A DNA stretch of 64,000 bases from Dichetophora obliterata (GCA_963920525.1 OY986438.1:134012671-134076670), one strand, 5' to 3'; positions 1 to 9,308 are shown, counted from the first letter of the stretch. Notes: generated from the letters alone by a model not told the origin. Numbers and translations: made by a program.

Positions 1-110
1 AAGCTCAATAAAAGATTTTAAACTATCAAACAACTAGAATTTGTATGTAAAATCAAGTATGATTTAAACTATCAAACATTTAGAATTTGTATTTAAATCA
101 TATAAAATCA
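1..110. repeat. Two direct copies of a ~45-bp motif
   Basis: The motif TTTAAACTATCAAAC(A/T)... is followed by AGAATTTGTAT and occurs twice in a row here. The same motif recurs at 47166-47207 (inverted) and 47512-47554 (direct), where it forms the ends of an inverted-repeat element. This is probably a fragment of that MITE family. Confidence 0.5.
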
Positions 111-251
111 ACACAAAAATTTCTATTACCATACCAGTCGGGTTTTCGTGCAGGGCACAGCTGTGCGACAGCAATCTCAAAAGCTTTTGACAGTGTTAAT
201 CACGCTCTTTTAGTTAAAAAACTCAAGCTGTTCTTTGGTTGTAATGTAAAT

Positions 252-642
252 TAGAGATGAGCGATTTTTTTAAACCAGTGATTTAGTCACCGTGATTGAA
301 AAATCACTTGTAACTGCGGTGATGAAATCCTTTCAAGAATCGTGATCAGTGAATGAGCTTTTTTAATTTTTTTCTTATGGCGTTTGCAGCGATTCGTGAT
401 ATATCCAGTGATATCTTGTTTGGGAGAATTGTTTGACTCTGTCTCTCAAATAAGCATACCATGAGCAACTTGGTATAAGTTTTAATGTTGTTTCGCTCAT
501 CTCTAATAACTACATACTTGAATATGTTTTTGTTTAGCTATAAAATAACGTGAGCATGGTCACTATATAAAAAAACGGCTTTTTCAAAATCACGTTCACT
601 AAGAACGCCGTTCCTGAAAAATCACCGTATCGCTCATCTCTA
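252..642. mobile_element. hAT-like MITE in the LINE relic
   Basis: The terminal inverted repeats are TAGAGATGAGCGA and TCGCTCATCTCTA. They are flanked by imperfect 8-bp duplications, atgtaaat (244-251) and atataaat (643-650). An internal extra copy of the terminus (TCGCTCATCTCTAA, about 493-506) suggests two overlapping insertions or an internal duplication. The LINE reading frame resumes on the right side. It has no coding capacity. Confidence 0.75.
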
Positions 643-956
643 ATATAAATGCTGCCTCTTTAATTGCTAACTATCTTGATAGTAGAATGCAAAGAGTAAA
701 GATTGGCAATACCTTCTCTGACTACTTAGTAATTAAAGCTGAAGTGCCCCAAGGGTCTTTACTTGGGCCTCTTCTTTTTAGCTTATTTATTAATGACATT
801 TTCACAGAGTGTTGCAATATGACGATGCATGCTTATGCAGATGACATTAATTTATATTTTTACTAACTGAATCGGCCTATTTCAGGATTTATTTTAAGAA
901 CAAATGATGACTTAAGCGCAATATTCATGTGGGCATCTGAAAAAGATCTTTGCCCC

Positions 957-1232
957 AACCTTCACTTGGCCTCGTGGGGTACGTACATACCCCACGTTCT
1001 TTCTCTTTTTGATTTGTTTGGAATTTTTTTCTAGTTTCACGGATTTTTTATGAATCTTTATTTTTTCAACTTGGACTATTCTACAGTTTAAAGTGGTGTC
1101 TAAAGATGATCTCTAAATTTTTTTGAGACATTAATCAATATTTAAAATTTTACTAAGATTTTAATCACAGGGGTTCGTATGTACCCCACGAGTCCAGGTA
1201 TGTTACTCAAGATGAACATGCCAGCTGAAGGT
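957..1232. mobile_element. Short inverted-repeat element (MITE)
   Basis: The ends carry CCTTCA...CTCGTGGGGTACGTAC on the left and the inverse ...GTACCCCACGAG...TGAAGG on the right, so the termini are inverted copies. The left arm also holds the hairpin GTGGGGTA-6 nt-TACCCCAC. The LINE frame is broken here and resumes after about 1232. No clear target duplication was found, although GGTTAA at the right end is compatible with a TTAA-targeting family. Confidence 0.55.
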
Positions 1233-2266
1233 TAATGTTAACAAATCCTATATTCTTCCAATTTCTAAGGATAGCCTTGACTTTTCCGAAATTCCGATAA
1301 TTACCCTAAACAACAAACAGCTGAAAATGGTAGACAAAATAAAAAATTTTGGGGTTCTTTGTAAATTCAAAACTAACATGTACTGATCATGTCAATAATA
1401 CTATAAGGCAAGCCTTTTTAATTCTTAAATGCCTCCGTTAATCTTCTATTCTTCACTTCCACTTTGACTAAAAAAGACTAGTTATTCAGCTCATTATTCC
1501 ATTAATAACTTATTCCGAGCTTGTTTACTGCTCTCACTCTGAGCACAAAACTCTTGTTGATTTTAATGATACGGCAAGATATTTATATATGGCGTTAGAC
1601 GTTTTGACAATGTTTCTTCTAGAAGCAAGAAAGTTTAGGGTTATAGCATTATAAGCTTCATAAATGCCAGAAACTGCATATTTCTGCACTAGCTAATATT
1701 AACCAAGACTCCGTCGTACTTTTTTTAAAAACTGCGCTTCAGTGTCTCAAATAGAACCCTTTATTTAATTATGCCGTAATGTTCTTGTTTAAACTCAAAA
1801 CGATTCTTTTTCATTAGCGCCATCAGACTATGGAATTCACTTCCTTTAAATATTCAATCTATTATTAATACGAAGAAATTTAAGCTTGCTGTTGTTTTTA
1901 TATAGTTTTCAAACTCCTAACTATCTTCTCTAGTGTCTTACATGTATATGGTATTTTACCTTCACCTTTTACTTAATTTTTCTTTTTTTCTCTCTCTTCT
2001 TTCCCCTTTAATTCCCCTTCTTTTCTCTTTAATTTTTATTTACGTTTGAGTTTTAAAATGTGTTATTTGCCTTAGTTTTGTTACAATATTATTTATAAGT
2101 CCTAACCAATTTTCTTTTTTTAATATTTTTAATGTGTCCTGTTGATGATAAATATCTCTCTGTTGTACGCTAAAAGATCTCTTATAATCTTACTGTACTA
2201 ATTTGACACAATAATTAAATAAATTTTAATCTAAAATACTTAAAATAAAGCATTTTAATTTACTAC

Positions 2267-2638
2267 CTACCCAGTAGCGGATGGAATATATTCCGAATAT
2301 ATGAAGCATCAATTACCTTGTAATGACCACTACTTCCGACTATATTACCTTACTATGCATAAAAGGCCTTACATTTAACATTAAATGAGACAGGAGGTAA
2401 GTAATCGCCTCCCTTCAGCATTACCTAGAAGTTATGGAGTAACATACTACTTGTATTAAGTTATAAAAATCACTGCATTACTTTTCCTTGTATGCTACAT
2501 TACAGGTAATGAGGTATGAGTTAATTACTTCTGCTATATGCAGACGCATTACTTTTTGAAAAAAGTAATGCTTCCTTACCTGGTAATTTATTCTGTATTA
2601 GTTCTATGGTAGCCACTGGCAAATCCGCTGCTGGGTAG
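2267..2638. mobile_element. MITE with CTACCCAG termini
   Basis: The left terminus is CTACCCAGTAGCGGAT and the inverse of the right terminus is CTACCCAGCAGCGGAT, 15 of 16 identical, enclosing 372 bp. The interior has no ORF of note. I could not identify a target duplication. The TACCCAGCGG ends of the element at 48528-49340 look related. Confidence 0.65.
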
Positions 2639-2744
2639 TCACATTTCCTTTAGTTTCAATTAATGCTTTCATTCTACTATTCATATAGTTTTTTATCATT
2701 TTTTTTATATCAGGTTCGATTTTCCATATATCTTGAATGTTTTC

Positions 2745-3612
2745 TTTTAACATTTAAACGGTTGTATTTTGGCGAGTATATCACTTTAATTTTGGGGTAT
2801 CACCAACATTTTCCAATAGGATTTATAGCTGCGAATTGGCTGGTCAAGAAAGTACTTCAATATTATTCTCGTCCAGCCATTTACTGTTTTTTCTGGAGGT
2901 ATGGCAAAGTGCGCCATCGTATAAAAATGTGAATAGTGTTAAAGAATTATCGAGGCTATTCACATACGGTAAATATACATAATTAAGAACTTTTATGTAC
3001 TGCTCGCTGTTCATTCTTTGTTAAACAAAGTAAATTGGCCCTGGCCCCTCAGCAGAAATGCAGCTCCAGCCGTGGCACATTGCATACAGCTGGTGAGTTC
3101 TTTACATTTTTTGGATGCATTCAGAAGAGTATCGTTCCCTAGGAAATCTGCGAATGAATTTGATCGATTCGGTGACAGCCTTCAGCCTGCACTCATCACT
3201 TAAGATAACCTTACGAAATTAAAAAAAAAAACATAATATTAAATATTTTAGAAGCACTCAAATTTATTCCCAAATCTTTTGGCTGCTTACTTTGTCCCAA
3301 TCAGCTTGCGTATATGACGGATGCAGATTAGCCCAAATCAATTGCTGCTTAATCATGCGATTTGTTAATTTTGGGTTTTTTGCAGGACGGCGACATTTAA
3401 GTTTTTTTTCTGAATATATACATTGGCGCTTTTAAGCGAAATATCCACTTCTGCGCTGTTTAGTTCTTTGACAATTTCATGAGCCGGTTTTCGTCGGTTT
3501 TTAAAAGCTAATTTAACTCTTTGTCCCTTTGTTCGTTCAGTAATATGAGGTTTTTTCTTTACTAAATTAATTAAGATGTGTTCATCTACAATTTGAGAAG
3601 ACCTTTAAATAG
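2745..3612 (-). pseudogene. Tc1-family transposase pseudogene
   Basis: Reading the minus strand gives, in order, an N-terminal DNA-binding part (KKKPHITERTKGQRVKLAF, then RRKPAHEIVKELNSAEVDIS), a linker (RRPAKNPKLT, HPSYTQADWDKV) and the catalytic core. The core shows LSDECRL (first Asp), WSCISAEGPGPIYFV, MNSEQYIKVL, then YDGALCHTS (second Asp), KWLDENNIEVL, and a decayed equivalent of the SPDLNPIEN block that held the final acidic residue. At least two frameshifts and several in-frame stops make it non-functional. The order matches DDE transposases of the Tc1/mariner superfamily, Tc1 branch. I did not find its terminal inverted repeats. Confidence 0.8.
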
Positions 3613-4140
3613 ACGCTACTTACGTTAACACTAACTTTAAAATTATACTCTTTAAATCACCTGAGATAGACCGAAACAAACAATATAAAAAACACATTCT
3701 TGGTTTTTTATGAACTGCTGGCAAAAAAAAATCCGTGTTTAAAAAATACATTGAAATTTTACAGTTATTCTTCTTTTTTGGCGGGGTACTGTATATTATT
3801 TCAAATCTTTCCCAAAAAAGTTTTATGCAAAACGTTTTGCCCAATTCAGTGAGTTATGCAAATTTTGTAATCAAAATAGTAATAACAAATAATAATAAAT
3901 AATAAGTAAAAAATCACTTCTGTTTTTTATAACATAACGCTAACCTATATTTTTGCTTATCTTATACTTTTTTTATCAATGTTTTTATTTTTGCTTATCA
4001 AACATCAAATGTTGTCGCACACTTTTTTTGTATTTATTTTAGAATAAGGCAATTTATCGCTATTATTCGAAAGTATCTGCAACAGAAATGTTCCGAATCA
4101 TGTTAGATTAAGTATTAATGACCTCTGACCCGAAACATTA
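3613..4140. other. AT-rich spacer, nothing recognised
   Basis: There is a 74-codon open frame on the minus strand (3620-3844), but it lacks homology that I recognise and its composition is like its surroundings. It is treated as chance. The last four bases before the LTR are half of the target duplication. Confidence 0.5.
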
Positions 4141-4144
4141 ACGC
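4141..4144. repeat. Target-site duplication (left copy, acgc)
   Basis: The tetranucleotide acgc sits directly outside the left LTR. The identical tetranucleotide is at 17237-17240 directly outside the right LTR. A 4-bp duplication is typical of Ty3/gypsy integrases. Confidence 0.85.
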
Positions 4145-5545
4145 TGTAACGATCCGCCTTTCCCGGCGTCTATAGCTGGGATAACCTCAGTGGTTGTCCG
4201 GGGTCGCTCCAAAATTTATTTTAATTGTTCTATTTCCGGACACCAAATCACAAGTTTTAAATTTTCAATTGAGAATTATTTATTTTCAGGCTTTAATCTG
4301 ATATTAACAATTCAATATATATTCTTATAATCTAAGTTTACAGTTAATTTGAGTTGATTAATCGAAAGATCCACAGACGACCTTTGCTTTCATACAGGAC
4401 AAACTTTATATATATTTAAAATCTTGTAGTATTTGCTATATTGGTTACAATAAATGACAGGTTTATGAAAATAGTTGTGAATTTATTTACGCGAAGAGTT
4501 TAATTATTTTCTATAAATTTCTTCGAGCAGAATTTATTAACTTTATTCACGCAATAATTTTAAAAGTTTAATTATTAGATATAGCAAAAATTATAGTTAT
4601 TTGACTGTTAATTTATTCAAACAGGATTTATGAAATTTGTTCACGCAATTATTTTCAGAATTTAAACACTTTGTTGGAATTGTCGATAAATTTAACTCCC
4701 TATTTATAGGGGGGGGGTTTTAACACGATAAAATATATGAAATAGCACTTAATAATAATATAATAATAAAAATGAAAGAAAATATAAAGAAATAGATTTC
4801 ATATCACCGAATCCGGCACAGGAGTGGGTTGATGATAGGTTCGGGTGTTTTTAGGTTGTTCAGCGATGATGATGTGGTCCGTGTCTCGTCGGTTGGTTCC
4901 GATAGCGCCAGTAAGTAAAATGGTGACCTTGTTTTGTCAAGGACAGAGCGACGTGCCTGTGTTTTCTGTGTTTTAGGTATCGGGATTAAGCAGGAAGGAC
5001 CTCAATCCAGTATGGAAGAAGGACCTCCCCTGCGGAAAAAGTGAGTTATTTCTCCCAGCCCGAGTAGGGCCCACGCACTGGTTGAAATAAAAAGGATGGG
5101 AGGATGGGTGTTTGTTTGTAGCTCGAGTAATTTTAATACCACGATTACTACTTTTATTTTTCCCTTTGGGAACACTATGGGTGGGATAGGATCACTTCTC
5201 GACACAGAACACTTCACTCTGCACTCCACGTTTACTTGGTACACTCACCTTACACTGGGTCTACCTCACCAACACGTGCACGTTTGTAGAATCTTGTGAC
5301 GTCCCTCTATACCGTGAGTTGAGCTCCTGATGATCCTTGGGAAAATCTGATATCCTTTCGTCGGGACACTCGGTTCACAGCTAGCAGTACTTGACTTCTA
5401 ATTATATTGAAGTTACTGCTGGCTGTTTTATCACTGGGCTTTTAGATTTAAAATTGACTTCACAAATTTAGTTCTTTTCACGTTCACGTCTGACAAGCGA
5501 CTCCCCGACTTGAGTCTCGGTTCGCTCTTATGTAGTCATCTCGAC

Positions 5546-5806
5546 AAAATGTTGCTGATTAGTGTTTCCAGCAGTCTCTTGTTTGCCGAGACATCGTCTG
5601 CTAGCTTCGGTTATGTTGCCCTCTCTGGCAACATTCCTGAGTCTGGAATTATCAACATGTTGCTTCCAGTGAAACATGTTGCTGGTTGTCCCATTCTCGT
5701 CGTTCCTACGTGATGTTGCAATAATTCGCTGCTCTCATCATGCTGCCCGTTCTTAGGGTCTTGTTGTCGTGTTCTATTGTCGTCATGTTGCTCATTTCTT
5801 GCTGGC
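5546..5806. repeat. Cluster of ATGTTGC motifs and a hairpin in the LTR
   Basis: ATGTTGC or its inverse GCAACAT occurs about seven times within roughly 260 bp. One pair forms a perfect hairpin with 8-bp arms, ATGTTGCC at 5613-5620 and GGCAACAT at 5627-5634, with a 6-nt loop. The same cluster is present in the other LTR at +10477. Function is unknown. It could be a protein-binding array or RNA structure in the R/U5 part. Confidence 0.5.
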
Positions 5807-6005
5807 ATCGGTATTCTGAGTTACTTCGGCATTGTGTCGGTGACATCCTCTCAGCGGTACGAACCTTCTCGATTCTCGTATTCTCTCGGTGTCGTCATGC
5901 GCTTTGGTGCCAAGCGTTTCAATGGGGTCCCGTTATTAAATCGCCTGATGTTGCCTATGTGCGAGAAAAATACCAAAGAATTATACACATTTACATATAT
6001 GCGCA

Positions 6006-6013
6006 TTTATATA
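6006..6013 (-). promoter_or_regulatory. Candidate TATA box in the LTR
   Basis: The minus strand reads TATATAAA, set within the near-palindrome GCGCAGTTATATAAATGCGC. It lies about 750 bp into the LTR in element sense. The equivalent box in the promoter-bearing 5' LTR is at 16483-16490, predicting transcription start near 16455. No initiator element was established, so this is only a candidate. Confidence 0.35.
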
Positions 6014-6310
6014 ACTGCGCAATTGATGGTCGTCATTTATGATTAACCCTGAAAACCCATTGGTGCGTCAAATGTTCATGTCATGGTTTGGTAGGGCCAA
6101 CTGTCCCACTAGGGTAGGGTCGACATCTATGCTACTTTACTCATGACAGATTTAGGTGAATGATGTATTAGACTTTTCAAGCGGTAAGTATCGACATTAA
6201 CTTAACTTTCCGACGCATGTTCATAAGTTTAAGTCATTATGGCCAAAACTGCCGGTAACAGCTCGTGACGTCGTTTTGGCGTATTTTCGCGATACAGTGG
6301 GTCGCAGTGG

Positions 6311-6359
6311 CAAATTAACCATGGTTAATTTGTCAATGCTCGCCCAATGACTGACGTCA
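6311..6359. promoter_or_regulatory. 22-bp perfect palindrome and CRE-like site in U3
   Basis: Positions 6311-6332 form a perfect 22-bp palindrome centred on CCATGG. TGACGTCA, a perfect cAMP-response-element-type octamer, follows at 6352-6359. Both lie upstream (in element sense) of the candidate TATA box and are repeated in the 5' LTR near 16788-16836. Position and symmetry suggest enhancer or repressor binding. This is inference. Confidence 0.45.
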
Positions 6360-6759
6360 TGAACTAAAGGTTACCAGAGTAATAGCTTCACGAAACTACC
6401 CTGACATTATTCTACCTATAGCTAGCCGAAATGAAAACAGAACCGCTTCCTCTAAATTCAATGTTTTTAATGTTTTCAATGAAATAATTACAAAAGACAA
6501 AAATAGAATCTATGGCGCCAGGCCCGAGGCAATCTGCGTGCGTCTTAATCTGACGTTCTCTCCCGGGGTTCGTTTACCCACAGGGATTTCCAGGTGTCTC
6601 CCAGCAGGTGCCTGCTCGGCGGTGTGCTGCTGTCTCGAACGGCCTTATCGCACTTTTGCGTGTTTTGGTGTTACACGGTGTGACCTCTGTAGCTCATGCC
6701 TAGGAGTAAAACATTAATTTCGCATGTGGGCTAAATTTGGTACAAATTTAGTCCTTACA

Positions 6760-6768
6760 TTTCCTCCC
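6760..6768 (-). promoter_or_regulatory. Polypurine tract for plus-strand priming
   Basis: In element sense the purine run GGGAGGAAA immediately precedes the 3' LTR, which begins TGTAAGG. Its first base is also the last base of the TAG stop codon of the third ORF (6768-6770), so the element has essentially no untranslated gap before the LTR. Confidence 0.8.
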
Positions 6769-8342
6769 TACTTTGCGGGGCGTTCCAAAATCATCACGGC
6801 CCCGATTCTGCTGATGATGACCCGGTAGTCGATGGCGCCAATGGTGATTTTAGATCGCATTCTACTGCCTGGTCTCCAATTCTGTTTGCGCTTGTCGATG
6901 AACTGGGTCAGCTGGTGAAGTGCGGCTAGTCTTTCGGCGCTGGGGCCTGCTGGCATATCAACTGCAGTTGTGGTTGGTCGGTATTCGCTCGAGCTAGGCT
7001 GGGCTGAAGCTGGCGGGTTCACATTTTCGAGTGGTAGCACTGCAGCGGGTGTTTCGCGCAGTTCGCCAATGTCATCTACGGCGTCGCTATCCACTAGTTC
7101 GGCGACAACGACCGGTGATGTAGGTAGGATGGCTGTACCGGTGCCAATGACTCCTCTGATCCACTCTGTAGAATTCTGTGGGGGATCATGTGACGTAATT
7201 GTTGTTTCGGCCATAGTTGGTGGTGTTTCTACAACCATGTCGATTATGGTACCGGTGGCCAGCGGTTGCAAACGATTGTCGCTTGGCTGAGGGCGAGGTT
7301 CAGCGTAGTAGGCTGTTGGTTCAGCTTGAGCCGGAGCATCCGTGCGGATGATAGTGCGTCGGCTTGCCGGTTTGATGACGCTAGGTCGAGGTGGTAGCTG
7401 GCTTGGGCTGTGGTCATCCCTGCTATAAATGGCTTCGTGTGCTCGCGTGGTGGAGGCTGGTGGGCCCACTGGTGTTATTTCAGCGGGCGGTACGGTTTCG
7501 GCGAATCGCAGTGGTGGTAATGCCGAATGTAGGTGGCTAGGTGTTAGGCTGCGCATCAACATGGCCAGTTCTGGCCGTTTACGCTTGGCTTCTGCTGGCG
7601 GGAACCATTCTCGTCCGCCGACCGTTTGTAGATTTTGGTTTGGTCGCTGCAGGAATTTCTCCATAAAATGCAGCAGGAATACACCGCAATCCGCGAAGTT
7701 GTTTTGCTGCGGTACCGTGACGGCCAAATATGGCATGGTTTCGGGAGTCCACGTTCCCTGTGGTGTTTCGGGGTATGCCGCCTGCCAGACGCACTGAAGG
7801 TATCCGCGTATCGGGGCAGCCACATGTTGTCGGGTTCGGCGCGCCAGGGAGTCCAGTAGCCAGATATATCCGCGCGTGTTGTCGGGTCGGGGTTGTCGTC
7901 GCAGGCATACGATTGCCAGGAACCAATGGTGGGCCTCGTTCACTGGGATGACCAAGTATGTTTTCTGGGTGATATTCACCCGCTTGGTCCAACGCTTGAC
8001 GCCCTCATACTGTTCTGATGGCGTAGCCTGGTACCCTTTACGTGTTAGCTGCGTGAAGAAGTGTGTGCTGTACACGTGGATCTCCTGTTGTACTTCTTTC
8101 GGCTGTTGTAGGACGAGCCATCGCAGGTAAAAATCGATGGTGTTGTCATTTAGCCACTCGCCCTCCTGAGTGCACACGTAGTCGGCTGTATATAGCGTAA
8201 GGCTACCTGGGCCTGGTGGAAAGCTAAACAGTGCCATGTTGGTCATAGTAGCAGCGTCGACGCGAGCATAATTGGCCTGTACTATGGCTGTTTTTCCCAT
8301 TCTGTCGGTTGCTGGTCGGTTGCCCTTCTGCTTCGGCTCCAT
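6768..8342 (-). CDS. SENP6/7-like SUMO protease (Ulp1/C48) in the env position
   Basis: A 524-residue cysteine protease encoded as the third ORF of the LTR element. The Ulp1 catalytic domain spans about residues 50-232. It shows the substrate-channel block EGEWLNDNTIDFYLRWL (60-76), a segment VKRWTKRVNITQKTYL (115-130) of SENP6/7 style, catalytic His139 in NEAHHWF, Asp164 in LLDSLA, oxyanion Gln213 and nucleophile Cys219 in VPQQNNFADCGVF. All catalytic residues are present. Residues 240-470 are Pro/Ser/Thr-rich and probably disordered. The last 50 residues are basic and look folded (RSKITIGAIDYRVIISRIG). There is no signal peptide, transmembrane segment or furin site, so it is not an envelope protein. 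A possible splice acceptor (TTACAATTCAG) lies just upstream of the start, suggesting expression from a spliced RNA. Known family members remove SUMO, especially SUMO chains. The target here is unknown. Confidence 0.9.
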   Translation of the reverse strand: MEPKQKGNRPATDRMGKTAIVQANYARVDAATMTNMALFSFPPGPGSLTLYTADYVCTQEGEWLNDNTIDFYLRWLVLQQPKEVQQEIHVYSTHFFTQLTRKGYQATPSEQYEGVKRWTKRVNITQKTYLVIPVNEAHHWFLAIVCLRRQPRPDNTRGYIWLLDSLARRTRQHVAAPIRGYLQCVWQAAYPETPQGTWTPETMPYLAVTVPQQNNFADCGVFLLHFMEKFLQRPNQNLQTVGGREWFPPAEAKRKRPELAMLMRSLTPSHLHSALPPLRFAETVPPAEITPVGPPASTTRAHEAIYSRDDHSPSQLPPRPSVIKPASRRTIIRTDAPAQAEPTAYYAEPRPQPSDNRLQPLATGTIIDMVVETPPTMAETTITSHDPPQNSTEWIRGVIGTGTAILPTSPVVVAELVDSDAVDDIGELRETPAAVLPLENVNPPASAQPSSSEYRPTTTAVDMPAGPSAERLAALHQLTQFIDKRKQNWRPGSRMRSKITIGAIDYRVIISRIGAVMILERPAK

Positions 8343-8983
8343 TTTCCCTGAATTGTAATAGCTGATTAAAATTTTTCTTCTCCTACTTGCAGTAATTGTT
8401 AAAGTGTATTTACCAAGTTTTATTTGAATTTTAACTTCCGTTTTGTGGCTTCTTATTAGCGTGTTTTGACTTTTAGCTGGTTCCAGTTGGTTTTATTATG
8501 TTGTCGTTTGCGTCTGAAAATACTGACTATTATTTTGAATTTCTTAGCGTTGCCAGATTATGCAACTTCGCGTTTGCAGTCGACACTACCAGGGATGTAT
8601 GTCAGTAAGTGGCTGGTATTCACGCTCAGTTCTGGGATGCCCAATTGGATGTCATAAATCTGATAGGATTTGCAGGGAAAAGGAGTAGGAGGGAAAGGAT
8701 CGCCGAAGTTTTGTTATACGTAATCTTATTTCTCTGGTTAAGACGAATTTTATCAGGCATATCTAATTTAAAACGACAAATTTGTTGTGTGTTTTTTTTT
8801 TGGCCCTTAGAGCGGTTTAGAGCGGGTGTCATTATGCGAAAAGATTTATCGATAGAGAGAGGTTTACATTGTTTTGCTGCAGACTTTAAATAGTAGCGTG
8901 TCTGCTACCTATTTGTACTTGGCTGCGGCTTTTGGGCCGCTGGTTTTGGCATTTTAGTTCGAGTAGTTGCCTCTACTAGGTTG
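8343..8983. other. Spacer between the protease ORF and the tandem repeat
   Basis: It contains no convincing gene. Immediately upstream of the protease start (8343-8400, minus strand) there are two acceptor-like sites, ...TTTTAATCAG and ...TTACAATTCAG. These would let a spliced subgenomic RNA deliver the third ORF, as for env in errantiviruses. This is inference from local sequence only. Confidence 0.4.
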
Positions 8984-9308
8984 GGTTGCAGTTGTTTCGG
9001 CGGCTGCGGCCGCTGGTTGTGTCGAAGACACACTTGGTTGCAGTTGTTTGGGCGGCTGCGGCCGCTGGTTGTGTCGAAGACACACTTGGTTGCAGTTGTT
9101 TGGGCGGCTGCGGTAGCTGGTTGTGTCGAAGACACACTTGAGATGCAGTTGTTTGGGCGGCTGCGGCCGCTGGTTGTACCGAAGGCACACTTGGGTTGCA
9201 GTTGTTTGGGCGGCTGCGGCCGCTGGTTGTGTCGAAGACACACTTGGGTTGCAGTTGTTTGGGCGGCTGCGGCCGCTGGTTGTACCGAAGGCACACTTGG
9301 TTTGCAGG
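8984..9308. repeat. 52-bp tandem repeat, about six copies
   Basis: Unit starts are near 8984, 9036, 9088, 9140, 9193 and 9246. Each unit contains GTTGTTTGGGCGGCTGCGG followed by TGTCGAAGACACAC or its variant TACCGAAGGCACAC. GTGTC-GAA-GACAC can form a small hairpin in most units. The period is 52-53 bp, not a multiple of three, so each unit is read in a different frame. All three minus-strand frames happen to be open. This argues for a nucleic-acid role rather than a periodic protein. Confidence 0.85.

Larger units (their letters stand above)
128..2220 (+). pseudogene. Degenerate CR1/Jockey-like LINE reverse transcriptase
   Basis: This is a dead non-LTR retrotransposon. Conceptual translation gives QSGFRAGHSC and KAFDSVNHALL near 135-235. 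It then gives an RT core (735-866) containing PQGSLLGPLLF, FINDI and the catalytic YADD. Further fragments are LRTNDDLSAIFMWASEKDL (898-955), VNKSYILPIS (1236-1270) and the C-terminal AIRLWNSLPLNIQSI (about 1821-1865). About 50 residues are missing before KAFD, there are several stops and shifts, and two MITEs interrupt it (252-642 and about 957-1232). The order of motifs is that of LINE RT. The clade is inferred from motif style only. A second relic with the same YLxxRMQRVKI motif lies at 45045-46420. Confidence 0.8.
4145..6759 (-). repeat. 3' LTR of the retrotransposon
   Basis: The repeat is 2615 bp and almost identical to 14621-17236. In element sense it starts TGTAAGGACT and ends GGATCGTTACA, so TGTAA/TTACA form the short inverted termini. 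It contains a G-run near 4710 that differs in length from the other copy. Small ORFs inside (for example 5510-5713 and 5740-6042) show no recognisable protein and recur in both LTRs simply because the LTR is duplicated. Confidence 0.95.

Noticed and set aside
5002..6046. Small ORFs within the LTR
   Set aside because: They recur at 15479-16523 only because the LTR is duplicated. Overlapping frames on both strands show no protein features.
6768..8342. Envelope glycoprotein in the env position
   Set aside because: No signal peptide, transmembrane helix, furin site or fusion peptide. Clear Ulp1/SENP motifs instead.
8984..9308. CRISPR-like repeats
   Set aside because: Direct head-to-tail units without unique spacers in a eukaryotic retrotransposon.
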